DNA of 7,398 nt from Clostridia bacterium (GCA_017959195.1 JAGDBE010000022.1:1-7398); one strand, 5' to 3'. Shown: positions 1 to 7,148, counted from the first letter of the stretch. The notes: generated from the sequence alone by a model not told the origin. Numbers and translations: made by a program.

Positions 1-1532
1 CGTTATGTCTGTCATATTCCGTAAACGTCTTGTATTTTATAGCGTCGACGCTCGTAATTCTGTCGTGGTTCCGCTTTTGCACGCACAAGGTCGAAAACGT
101 CTTTTTTAAAAACAAAATATTAAAAGCAGTTTCGACTGTCCCCGCGTTTGCAATATGCGTTTTCGTTCTTATCTCGCCGGTGAACGGATATATATTCACA
201 ATAAAAGACGGTCTTTACAGCAGAGGCCCGTTATACGTCCTCGACCCGGCAATCAACATGCTTTATCTGCTCACGACCTCTTTGATTACCGCGCTTATCG
301 CGATAAGGACAAAAAACAGAAAATTAAGGCACGTCTGCATTTCTTTCCTTTTATATGAAATACCCGTTCTGGTCTGCGGCATACTCCAGACGGTTACGGG
401 CTACGATTTCAACTGTATAGGCCTTACGATAAGTCTGCTCCTTTTATATACGCGCGGAATCGCGAACGCCACGCGCGACAACAGCGAGCTTATAAACTCG
501 GTTCTCGGCTCGTTTGACGCGTCTTTTATCGTAAACGCCGACAAAGACACGATAAAGACGTTTTACGTCGATGAAAAATACAAAAACACAAACGGCGTCC
601 CGGTGCGCTCGAGCTTTAAGGAATGGATAAATGAAAGCATCAACGGCACCGTAGTCCCGGAAGATAAAAATTACACGCTTGAAAATTTCGACCTTGGTTT
701 CATATCGCAAAAAGTCAAAAACGAGCGGTTTTTCTCAATAATCTACCGCACGCACGGCAAGGACCACAAAATTATTTACCACAAAACCACGTTTATGAAC
801 GCCGAAAGCAAATTCGGCCAAAACGAGTTTTTGATGTGCATTCAGAGCATCGACCTCGACAAGTACGCGCTCGACGGCATAACGAAAGAAGCCGACAAAA
901 ACGAAAAATTATATAAGATCAACGAGGACATATTTCTCATCGCCGGCGCCGTAATAGAGGCGCGCGACGCCGAGAGCGGAGAACACGTATTCAGGGTAAA
1001 GGAATACACGCGGTTGCTTGCAAACAAAATAATGGAAACCTTCCCGGAATACGGCCTTTCAAACGAGCTTATAAGTTACATCACCGCCGCAAGCGCACTT
1101 CACGACCTCGGAAAAATAATGATTCCCGACTCGATTTTGCTCAAAGCGGGAAAACTCACTCCCGAGGAATTTGAGATAATGAAAACGCATACGGTAAAGG
1201 GCTGCGAGCTGATTGACCGCTTCCCGCTTGAATCTGCGGAAAATTATGTCAACTGCGCGCGTGAAATTTGCCGCTGGCACCATGAAAGATACGACGGAAA
1301 AGGCTATCCCGACGGGCTTTCGGGTGAAGACATCCCGATTTCGGCGCAGATTGTCGGAATCGTCGACTGTTACGACGCGCTGACGACCAAACGCGTTTAC
1401 AAAGACGCAAGAACGCCCGACGAGGCGTTTGAAATGATTAAAAACGGGGAATGCGGCGCATTTTCGGACAAAATTCTTTTGTGTTTTGAAAAGGTAAGAG
1501 ACAGTTTCGCTTCGCTTGCCGTGCATTCTTGA
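1..1532 (+). CDS. Membrane-anchored HD-GYP domain protein, predicted cyclic-di-GMP phosphodiesterase (5' end outside window)
   Basis: The frame is open to the left edge (first full codon at base 3) and ends at TGA 1530-1532. A TTG at base 30 is a possible start, but upstream codons continue a hydrophobic stretch, so the gene probably begins outside the window. Counting from base 30, residues 1-141 hold about five hydrophobic segments (near 2-16, 33-56, 73-92, 102-121, 128-140), with an ISPVNGYIF...GLYSRGPLY stretch typical of the 7TM N-terminal region of clostridial sensor kinases and cyclases. Residues about 145-280 form a cytoplasmic region that may be PAS-like. Residues about 300-490 are an HD-GYP domain: H319, HDLGK at 358-362, H387, HHERYDGKGYP at 417-427 and D446 match the metal-binding and GYP signatures. 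The family hydrolyses cyclic-di-GMP to pGpG or GMP at the inner face of the membrane. The sensed signal is unknown. It is convergent with the amino acid operon and probably unrelated to it. Confidence 0.9.
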   Translation, partial: LCLSYSVNVLYFIASTLVILSWFRFCTHKVENVFFKNKILKAVSTVPAFAICVFVLISPVNGYIFTIKDGLYSRGPLYVLDPAINMLYLLTTSLITALIAIRTKNRKLRHVCISFLLYEIPVLVCGILQTVTGYDFNCIGLTISLLLLYTRGIANATRDNSELINSVLGSFDASFIVNADKDTIKTFYVDEKYKNTNGVPVRSSFKEWINESINGTVVPEDKNYTLENFDLGFISQKVKNERFFSIIYRTHGKDHKIIYHKTTFMNAESKFGQNEFLMCIQSIDLDKYALDGITKEADKNEKLYKINEDIFLIAGAVIEARDAESGEHVFRVKEYTRLLANKIMETFPEYGLSNELISYITAASALHDLGKIMIPDSILLKAGKLTPEEFEIMKTHTVKGCELIDRFPLESAENYVNCAREICRWHHERYDGKGYPDGLSGEDIPISAQIVGIVDCYDALTTKRVYKDARTPDEAFEMIKNGECGAFSDKILLCFEKVRDSFASLAVHS

Positions 1533-1540
1533 AATTTAAC

Positions 1541-1590
1541 GAAAAAAAGAGGCAGGAATGAACTATAGTTCATTCCTGCCGTATTTTTTT
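1541..1590. terminator. Bidirectional intrinsic terminator between convergent genes
   Basis: Bases 1551-1580 form a perfect inverted repeat: two 13-base arms (GGCAGGAATGAAC and its complement) around a TATA loop. On the plus strand a T-rich run follows (GTATTTTTTT, 1581-1590). On the minus strand the complement of the A-run at 1542-1548 supplies the U-tract. The HD-GYP stop (1532) and the ridA stop (1594) flank it with only 61 bases between them. It can therefore end transcripts arriving from both sides. Confidence 0.93.
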
Positions 1591-1593
1591 ACT

Positions 1594-1968
1594 TTATTTT
1601 ACCGCTATGCATTCGATTTCTATCTTGCAGCCTTTCGGAATTTTGGAAATTTCGATGCAGCTTCTCGCCGGGAACGGCGCATTGAAAAATTTTGCGTAAA
1701 TCTCGTTCACCTTTGCAAAATCGTTGAGGTCGGTGATGAAAACCGTCGTCTTTACGACGTTGTCGGTAGTCATTCCGTTTGCTTCGAGAATATTTTTAAG
1801 ATTTGTAAGCGACTGAGTTGCCTGTTCTTCTATCGTGCCTGCTATTTCTCCCGTTTCGGGGTTTACGGGAATCTGTCCCGACACGTAAAGCACGTCTCCC
1901 GACTTTATTGCCTGAGAATACGGGCCTATCGCGCCCGGCGCCTTATTGGTGGATACCGCTTCTTTCAT
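1594..1968 (-). CDS. ridA: RidA family enamine/imine deaminase
   Basis: This 124-residue protein has the usual length for the RidA/YjgF/UK114 family, which forms cytosolic trimers. Family signatures are visible: IGPYSQA at 14-20, YVSGQIP at 28-34, the FITDLNDFAKVNEIYAKFF stretch at 77-95, PARSCIE at 100-106 with the conserved substrate-binding arginine R102, and the terminal KIEIECIA at 115-122 with the conserved acidic residue. Known members hydrolyse 2-aminoacrylate and 2-aminocrotonate to ammonia and the 2-ketoacid. They thereby protect PLP enzymes, including branched-chain aminotransferases, from damage. The gene lies 22 bases after ilvA, whose product releases just these enamines from threonine and serine, which strongly supports that role. 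ATG at 1968 is preceded by GAGGG with 7-base spacing, and the gene ends with TAA just before the shared terminator. It is the last gene of the operon. Confidence 0.95.
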   Translation of the reverse strand: MKEAVSTNKAPGAIGPYSQAIKSGDVLYVSGQIPVNPETGEIAGTIEEQATQSLTNLKNILEANGMTTDNVVKTTVFITDLNDFAKVNEIYAKFFNAPFPARSCIEISKIPKGCKIEIECIAVK

Positions 1969-1990
1969 TAAATTTCCCTCTCTTTCAAAA

Positions 1991-3184
1991 TCAGCCTACT
2001 ATTTTGAATCCCGCGCTTGTGAGCGCGTCTTTTATTTCTTCAATCTGTTCGAAATCTCTCGTTTCCATGCCTATTTTGAGATAGCAGCTTGCCACAGGCA
2101 TATTTGCGTCGGATCTTTCGTGGTGAACGCTGATTACGTTGCCGCCGCACTTTGATATAATCGAACTTACGCCTAAAAGCTGTCCCGGTTTATCTTCAAG
2201 TGTGATTTGCAGCGTAGTCATTCTGCCCGCCGTAACGAGTCCTCTCGTAATAACCCTTGACAGAATGTTCACGTCGATGTTTCCGCCCGAAATTACGCTT
2301 ACGACGTTCTTGTCCTTTATCGGAAGTTTATCAAACAGCGGAGCCGCAACGCTGACAGCGCCCGCGCCCTCGGCAATTAACTTCTGCTTTTCTATGAGCG
2401 CAAGTATTGCCGCCGCTATCTCGTCTTCCGTTACCGTGAACATGTCGTCTACGTATTTGTTTATGAGTTCAAACGTCGTGTCTCCGGGGCGCTTTACGGC
2501 AATTCCGTCGGCAAACGTGGACACGCTTTCTATCGAAAGAGGCGCGCCGTTTTTACGGCTTTCAACCATTGAAGCCGCCTTTTCCGCCTGTATTCCGTAA
2601 ACCTTTACCTTGGGGCTTAAGTGTTTGAGGACGTATGCGATTCCCGAAATGAGTCCGCCGCCGCCGACAGGTACCACAACCGCGTCGACGTCCTTTAACT
2701 GCTCTAAAATTTCAAGGCCTATCGTGCCCTGTCCCGCAATAACGAGCTCGTCGTCGAACGGGTGTATAAACGTGGCTCCCGTCTCCTCTTTAAGCTCGCA
2801 CGCTTTGGTGTAGGCGTCGTCGTAAGTACCCGGAACGAGCAGCACGTCCGCTCCGAGCGCCTTTGTCGCCTCAACCTTGCTTATCGGTGCGCCGTCGGGC
2901 ATGCAGACCGTACTCTTTATTCCCATTTTCGTTGCCGCGAGTGCAACGCCCTGGGCGTGATTTCCCGCGCTGCACGCGACGATTCCCGCTTTCTTCTCTT
3001 CCGGCGTAAGTGTACTTATTTTATAATAAGCTCCGCGAAGCTTGAAGCTTCCCGTTACCTGAAGATTTTCCGTTTTCAGATACAATTTGTTCTTGCCCGA
3101 AAGTTTTTCGGAATAGATCAGGTCGGTTACTCTTGCCGCTTCTTTAAGCACAAACGCCGCCTGATACACTTTGTCCAAAGTCAT
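1991..3184 (-). CDS. ilvA: Threonine ammonia-lyase (threonine deaminase), medium form with one ACT domain
   Basis: This PLP enzyme converts threonine to 2-oxobutyrate and ammonia, the first step towards isoleucine. The product is 397 residues. The fold-type II catalytic domain spans about 1-315, with the PLP lysine K48 in TGSFKLRGAYYK, the substrate loop CSAGNHAQG at 71-79, the phosphate-binding glycines G174-G177 in PVGGGGL, and ISGGN at 298-302. A single ACT-type regulatory domain fills about 320-397 (LQITLEDKPGQLLGV onward). E. coli IlvA is near 514 residues with a larger regulatory part, so this is the shorter form common in Firmicutes. It can be biosynthetic or catabolic in other species; the leu/ilv neighbours favour biosynthesis. 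ATG 3184 is chosen because AGGGAG lies 8 bases upstream and because it overlaps the ATPase stop as ATGA. An in-frame start 27 codons earlier would lie inside the ATPase gene. What the ACT domain binds (isoleucine, valine or another ligand) cannot be read from sequence. Confidence 0.95.
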   Translation of the reverse strand: MTLDKVYQAAFVLKEAARVTDLIYSEKLSGKNKLYLKTENLQVTGSFKLRGAYYKISTLTPEEKKAGIVACSAGNHAQGVALAATKMGIKSTVCMPDGAPISKVEATKALGADVLLVPGTYDDAYTKACELKEETGATFIHPFDDELVIAGQGTIGLEILEQLKDVDAVVVPVGGGGLISGIAYVLKHLSPKVKVYGIQAEKAASMVESRKNGAPLSIESVSTFADGIAVKRPGDTTFELINKYVDDMFTVTEDEIAAAILALIEKQKLIAEGAGAVSVAAPLFDKLPIKDKNVVSVISGGNIDVNILSRVITRGLVTAGRMTTLQITLEDKPGQLLGVSSIISKCGGNVISVHHERSDANMPVASCYLKIGMETRDFEQIEEIKDALTSAGFKIVG

Positions 3185-4494
3185 ATGTTTTTCTCCCTGC
3201 TCTTTATATAATCTACAAACTGTCTTGCACACCTGCCGGATAATCCGCCGTGCCGCAGTTCCCATCTTGCCGCTTCGGCAAAAAGCTGTTCCTTTTCCGT
3301 TTTTATGCCCTCGCGCTCGGAAAGAGTCGATACTATTTCGAAAAATTCCTCTCTTTTGGGTATGGAATAGTTTATAGTTATGCCGAATCTGCTCGACAAA
3401 GACAGTTTTTCTTCAACCGTGTCGGAACGGTGGATTTCATCGTTATATTCCATGTCGTTCCTGTCGCTCCACGTCTCTTTTATGAGATGTCTGCGGTTAG
3501 ACGTCGCGTAAATCAGCACGTTATCCGGTCTGCTCTCGACGCCGCCCTCTATGACGGCCTTCAAGAACTTATATTCAACCTCGTCCTCCTCAAACGACAG
3601 ATCGTCGATGAAGATGATGAACTTATGGTTGCGCTTTTTGACCTTTGCTATTACGTTCGACAGGTCCCTGAACTGATATTTGTATATCTCTATCATTCTC
3701 AGCCCCATATCGTAATACTCGTTTAACAGCGCCTTTACGCTTGTGGACTTGCCCGTTCCCGAATCGCCGTACAGAAGCACGTTATTCGCCCTTCCGCCGC
3801 GACAGAAGCTTTCGGTGTTGAGTTTCAGCTCTTGTTTTTGCTTTTCGTAGCCGACAAGGTCGGAAAACCGCACGCTGTCAGCGTTGTTTATGGGAACGAG
3901 TTCGAGTGTTTTTCCGCTTCCGCTTATGCGGAACGCCCTGTTAATTCCGAAAAGTCCGACGCCGCGTCTCTTATAGAAATCGCAGACGATATCGAAAATT
4001 TCGTTTTCGTCTTTTGCGTTTTCGATTTTTTCGCTTACCTGTCTTACCGCTTCGCTTACGTCGCGGTTATACAGTTTCTGCGTCTTTGAAATCGCGTGGT
4101 AATGCGTTATCGTCGAAAAGCAGTTTATTTTCAGAGCGTTTTCGATTTTCGAGAAGTCAAAATCGAAAAGATTTTTGAATATGCGGAAGTCGTTTTTCGC
4201 AAATTCGTTCACGCTGCCGTCTTCATGCGCTCCGACACCTTCGCAGGTGAGCGAAAAGGAGTTTTCGTTATTGAGAATTTCAAAAGTAAGATAATTATGC
4301 CACAGATTTTTATCAAATCCGTAGTCGGTGGATATGTCGAGAATCCTCTTTATCTGTCCGTAAATGCCGCTTATTATCTCATTTTCGTCCTTTTCCTTTT
4401 TGTCAAAGGCCTCAAATAGCGCGCAAAGCGACGACAGTACCGAGTCCTGCCCCATATCTCTGTATAAAATCAGTTTTGAAACTTCCCTATACAT
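3181..4494 (-). CDS. AAA+ ATPase of the DUF815 type, function unknown
   Basis: This 437-residue protein has a poorly recognisable N-terminal half (1-200, soluble, no signal peptide or membrane helix) and a C-terminal AAA+ module. Walker A is GDSGTGKST at 243-251 (K249). Walker B is IIFIDDLSF at 293-301 (D297, D298). A sensor-1-like TSNRRHLI lies at 331-338 (N333), and SLSSRFG at 365-371 gives a likely arginine finger, R369. GRCARQFVDYI at 420-430 is a candidate sensor 2. Order and wording match the DUF815 family of predicted ATP-binding proteins, common in Clostridia, whose substrate I do not know. The ATPase core looks complete, so it is probably active. It lies 27 bases after ilvE and shares ATGA with ilvA, so it is expected to be co-expressed with both. 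Its start (ATG 4494) has GGAG six bases upstream. A link to amino acid synthesis is inferred only from position; it may just be a passenger gene. Confidence 0.9.
   Translation of the reverse strand: MYREVSKLILYRDMGQDSVLSSLCALFEAFDKKEKDENEIISGIYGQIKRILDISTDYGFDKNLWHNYLTFEILNNENSFSLTCEGVGAHEDGSVNEFAKNDFRIFKNLFDFDFSKIENALKINCFSTITHYHAISKTQKLYNRDVSEAVRQVSEKIENAKDENEIFDIVCDFYKRRGVGLFGINRAFRISGSGKTLELVPINNADSVRFSDLVGYEKQKQELKLNTESFCRGGRANNVLLYGDSGTGKSTSVKALLNEYYDMGLRMIEIYKYQFRDLSNVIAKVKKRNHKFIIFIDDLSFEEDEVEYKFLKAVIEGGVESRPDNVLIYATSNRRHLIKETWSDRNDMEYNDEIHRSDTVEEKLSLSSRFGITINYSIPKREEFFEIVSTLSEREGIKTEKEQLFAEAARWELRHGGLSGRCARQFVDYIKSREKNI
3193..3198 (-). promoter_or_regulatory. Shine-Dalgarno for ilvA inside the ATPase gene
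   Basis: AGGGAG lies eight bases before ATG 3184, within the last codons of the ATPase gene. It supports the short 397-residue IlvA start and translational coupling through the ATGA overlap. Confidence 0.8.
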
Positions 4495-4521
4495 ACTTTA
4501 CTCCGAAAAACCTCTTTTTTC

Positions 4522-5586
4522 TTATTCCACTTCGAATCTCCAGCCGAATTTATCTTCGACCTTGCCCGTCTGAATGCCCGTTACGGCGTCGTACAGTCTC
4601 TGGCTTACTTCGCCTATGCTTCCGTCGCCGATAACCATAACGTCGTCCATGAAGCGCAGTTTTCCGACCGGTGAAATTACTGCTGCCGTACCCGTTCCGA
4701 AAACTTCCTCGAGTTTTCCGTTCTTCTGCGCTTCAAGCAGTTCGTCAACGCTTACGAGTCTTTCCTCAACCTCATAACCCCAGTCTTTGCAGAGCGTTAT
4801 GACGGAATTTCTCGTAATACCCGGAAGAATGCTTCCGTTGAGCATCGGAGTTACTATTTTGCCGTCGATTTTGAAGAATATGTTCATCGAACCTACTTCT
4901 TCGATATATTTGCGGTGTACGCCGTCGAGCCAGAGCACCTGCGCGTATCCGCTGTCATGCGCTTTAACCTGCGCTATAAGGCTTGCCGCGTAGTTTCCGC
5001 CCGTCTTTGCAAAGCCCATGCCGCCCTTTACGGCGCGCACGTATTCGTCTTCTATCCATATTCCCACCGGTTCAAGTCCGCTTGCGTAATATGCTCCGCT
5101 CGGAGAAAGAATTATGATAAACAGATATTCCTTCGAGGGCGCAACGCCGAGATACTCGTCGGTTGCGATTATGAAAGGTCTTACGTACAGCGACGTGCCG
5201 GGTTCCGTCGGAATCCAGTCCTTATCAATCGAAACCACCGCCTTTACCGCCTGCACGAAGTCTTCTTCGGGTATATGCGGTATGCAGAGTCGGTCGTTTG
5301 TTGCATTTGTGCGCTTTGCGTTCATGTCGGGGCGGAAAAGATAGCATTTTCCGTTTTCGCCCTTATACGCCTTGAGTCCCTCGAACATCTCCTGTCCGTA
5401 ATGGAAAACCATGCAGGACGGCGCAAATTCAAGCTTGTGGTACGGCTCTATTCTTGCGTCGTGCCAGCCTATACCTTCCGTATAGTTCATCATGAACATG
5501 TGGTCGGTGAATATTCTGCCGAAGCCGAGTTTTCCCGTCGGTTTTGCTTTCGGCGCGGAAGTTCTTGTTATTTTGATATCCAGCAT
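4522..5586 (-). CDS. ilvE: Branched-chain amino acid aminotransferase
   Basis: This class IV (fold-type IV) PLP aminotransferase exchanges amino groups between glutamate and the 2-ketoacids of leucine, isoleucine and valine, in the cytosol. The product is 354 residues. Signatures are FHYGQEMFEGLKAYKG at 61-76, YVRPFIIATD at 134-143, the PLP-binding lysine K194 in FAKTGGNYAASL, YIEEVGSMNIFF at 227-238 with conserved E230, GSILPGITR at 251-259, and EVFGTGTAAVISPVG at 294-308. Length and wording fit the longer BCAT subfamily (type II), rather than the roughly 310-residue E. coli IlvE type. The chosen start is ATG 5586, with GAGG eight bases upstream. A TTG two codons earlier has only two bases to that site. 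The gene starts 10 bases after the leuB stop, and the Shine-Dalgarno overlaps that stop. Its amino donor and substrate range cannot be read from sequence, but the operon context fits leucine and isoleucine synthesis. Confidence 0.95.
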   Translation of the reverse strand: MLDIKITRTSAPKAKPTGKLGFGRIFTDHMFMMNYTEGIGWHDARIEPYHKLEFAPSCMVFHYGQEMFEGLKAYKGENGKCYLFRPDMNAKRTNATNDRLCIPHIPEEDFVQAVKAVVSIDKDWIPTEPGTSLYVRPFIIATDEYLGVAPSKEYLFIIILSPSGAYYASGLEPVGIWIEDEYVRAVKGGMGFAKTGGNYAASLIAQVKAHDSGYAQVLWLDGVHRKYIEEVGSMNIFFKIDGKIVTPMLNGSILPGITRNSVITLCKDWGYEVEERLVSVDELLEAQKNGKLEEVFGTGTAAVISPVGKLRFMDDVMVIGDGSIGEVSQRLYDAVTGIQTGKVEDKFGWRFEVE

Positions 5587-5594
5587 TTTCAAAA

Positions 5595-5598
5595 CCTC
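5595..5598 (-). promoter_or_regulatory. Shine-Dalgarno for ilvE, overlapping the leuB stop
   Basis: GAGG overlaps the leuB TGA (5597-5599) and sits eight bases before ATG 5586. That spacing rules against the TTG at 5592, which would be only two bases away. Confidence 0.7.
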
Positions 5599-6664
5599 AC
5601 AGTCTTTTTATAATTTCTTTTGTTATTTCGTCGGTTGAAAGATATTCTTTGCCCTTCGCTATATCAGCGGTGCGAAGACCGTCGTTCAGGGTTTTTTCAA
5701 CTGCTTTGTCAATCGCGTCGGCTTCCTCTTGCAAATCAAGAGAATACCTTAACATCATTGACGCGGAAAGTATGGTTGCTATCGGGTTTGCGATGTTTTT
5801 GCCCGCAATATCGGGCGCGGAGCCGTGTATCGGCTCGTAAAGTCCGCATTTCGTGCTTCCCAGCGACGCGGAAGCGAGCATTCCTATCGAGCCCGTTATC
5901 TGAGACGCCTCGTCCGAAAGTATGTCGCCGAACATATTCGACGTTACTACGACGTCGAACTGCGACGGGTCTCTTACAAGCTGCATTGCGGCGTTGTCAA
6001 CGAGCATGTCCGAAACTTCGACGTCGGGATATTCCTTTGCGATTTCATGCACGGTTTCCCTCCACAGTCTCGAGGTTTCAAGCACGTTCGCCTTATCTAT
6101 CGACGTCAGCTTCTTTCTGCGCTTTTGCGCCGTTTCAAACGCAACGCGCGCAATTCTCTCTATTTCGAATTTACTGTACGCTTCGGTGTCGAACGCTTCT
6201 TCGCCGTATTTTCCGGTTCTTCTGCCGCGCTCACCGAAATAAATTCCGCCGGTGAGTTCTCTTACTATCACAAGGTCAAAGCCCTTTTCGATAATATCGG
6301 GTCTTAACGTGCACGCGTCCTTGAGGGATGAAAATATTCTCGCGGGTCTGAGGTTTGTAAAAAGCCCCAGTTCGCTTCTCAGTCCCAGAAGCGCCTTTTC
6401 CGGCCTTTAATCGCCCGAAAGCGTATCCCATTTGGGTCCTCCGACAGCACCGAGCAGCACGCTGTCGCTCGCCTTGCAGCCGTCAACCGTTTCCTTTGGA
6501 AGCGGTATTCCGTATTTGTCTATTGCGTTTCCCCCCGCGGCGTACGGCGTGAAGGAAAACTCCCTGTTATATTTTTTTCCGATTTCGCAAAGCACTTCAA
6601 CTGCGCTGTCAACGATTTCGGGACCTATTCCGTCGCCCTTTACGAGCGCAATATTATAACTCAC
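5597..6664 (-). pseudogene. leuB: 3-isopropylmalate dehydrogenase interrupted by one in-frame stop codon
   Basis: LeuB oxidises and decarboxylates 3-isopropylmalate with NAD to the leucine 2-ketoacid precursor. Read through the TAA at 6407-6409 (codon 86), the frame spans 355 codons, the normal length, without any frameshift. Before the stop are VKGDGIGPEIVDS and the LLGAVGGPKWD segment. After it are RPEKALLGLR (R96), NLRP (R106), VRELTGGIYFG (R135, Y142), DKANVLETSRLWR (K191), D223 in VDNAAMQ, FGDILSDEASQ (D247, D251) and GSAPDIAGKNIANP. These are the substrate, metal and NAD-binding residues of the family, and all look intact. The 85-residue product ending at TAA would lack almost the whole active site. 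A GTG at 6271 could start only a headless fragment. The start is GTG 6664, overlapping the leuD stop as GTGA, with AAGGAG 11 bases upstream. It may be a real nonsense mutation, a strain variant or a sequencing error; the sequence cannot tell these apart. Confidence 0.9.
6407..6409 (-). other. Premature TAA at codon 86 of leuB
   Basis: The local reading is PKWDTLSGD, stop, RPEKALLGLR. In other LeuB proteins, such as that of B. subtilis as I recall it, the same number of residues separates PKWD from RPEK. The stop therefore replaces one residue rather than marking an insertion or deletion. Single-base changes could turn TAA into a lysine (AAA), glutamine (CAA), glutamate (GAA) or leucine (TTA) codon; lysine or leucine is usual at this place. 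Confidence 0.93.
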
Positions 6665-7146
6665 CTTTCAACTTTCTCCTTCAGATACGCAAGCAGACCG
6701 CCGCTTTTTATTATCTTGTTTATGAATTCCGGGAACACGTCCGCCTTGAACGTCTCGCCCGTCGTTTTATCGGTAATTATTCCCGACGAAAAATCGACAT
6801 CGACCTCGTCGCCTCCGTTTATTCTTTCGGAAGCTTCTTTGCATTCAAGTATCGGAAATCCTATGTTTATCGCGTTTCTGTAAAAGATTCTCGCAAAGCT
6901 CGACGCAATTACGCAGCTCACTCCGCAGGCTCTTATGGATATCGGCGCGTGTTCTCTCGAGGAACCGCATCCGAAATTCGCGCCGGCAACGATTATATCG
7001 CCTTTTTTTACGTTTGAAGCAAAAGAGGCGTCTATATCCTCCATACAGTGCTTTGCAAGCTCCGCGGGATCGGGGGAATTCAGGTATCTTGCGGGAATTA
7101 TAACGTCTGTGTCGACGTTATCCGCATATTTATAAACTTTTCCCAT
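6661..7146 (-). CDS. leuD: 3-isopropylmalate dehydratase small subunit
   Basis: LeuD is the swivelling-domain subunit that pairs with the iron-sulfur subunit LeuC. Together they isomerise 2-isopropylmalate to 3-isopropylmalate in leucine synthesis. The product is 161 residues, with VDTDVIIPARYL at 11-22, the substrate-loop signature ANFGCGSSREHAPI at 56-69, and FARIFYRNAINIGFPIL at 84-100. This length matches the short form found in archaea and many Firmicutes, rather than the roughly 200-residue enterobacterial form. ATG 7146 is chosen because AAAGGAGG lies seven bases upstream and because homology begins at MGKVYKY. An upstream in-frame start at 7290 would add 48 residues that are only leuC read in another frame. 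The gene follows leuC by two bases and overlaps leuB by GTGA. It looks intact and should be made together with LeuC even though leuB is broken. Confidence 0.96.
   Translation of the reverse strand: MGKVYKYADNVDTDVIIPARYLNSPDPAELAKHCMEDIDASFASNVKKGDIIVAGANFGCGSSREHAPISIRACGVSCVIASSFARIFYRNAINIGFPILECKEASERINGGDEVDVDFSSGIITDKTTGETFKADVFPEFINKIIKSGGLLAYLKEKVER
6676..6681 (-). promoter_or_regulatory. Shine-Dalgarno for leuB (GTG start)
   Basis: AAGGAG lies 11 bases before the GTG at 6664, inside the leuD coding sequence. The spacing is longer than ideal. Together with the GTGA overlap, this suggests that leuB translation depends partly on ribosomes finishing leuD. Confidence 0.7.
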
Positions 7147-7148
7147 AA

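Noticed and set aside
30..32. TTG as the true start of the HD-GYP gene.
   Set aside because: The frame stays open to base 3, the N-terminal membrane region would be cut short, and no Shine-Dalgarno is visible before it.
1558..1971. A plus-strand frame of 137 codons starting within the terminator.
   Set aside because: It is wholly opposite ridA, starts inside the hairpin, and shows no recognisable family.
3185..3265. A possible 27-residue N-terminal extension of IlvA.
   Set aside because: It is the ATPase coding sequence read in another frame. Homology and the Shine-Dalgarno place the start at 3184.
4505..4521. A small A/T-rich inverted repeat (6-base arms, 5-base loop) between ilvE and the ATPase gene.
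   Set aside because: The stem is weak and is not followed by a T-run on the minus strand, so it is unlikely to terminate transcription. It may slightly affect access to the ATPase ribosome binding site.
4915..5613. A long plus-strand open frame of 232 codons, with other long plus-strand frames across 2139-6307.
   Set aside because: They lie opposite ilvE, leuB and ilvA, have no family resemblance and low-complexity composition, and are antisense shadows of clearly recognised genes.
6272..6406. A frameshift as the cause of the leuB break, or two separate genes.
   Set aside because: The frame on both sides of TAA is the same, and the bases between give continuous LeuB sequence (RPEKALLGLR to the IIEKGFDL stretch). 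Only one codon is changed.
6407..6409. Recoding of the leuB stop as selenocysteine or pyrrolysine.
   Set aside because: Those use TGA and TAG. The codon is TAA, no catalytic role is known at this position, and TAA ends other genes here.
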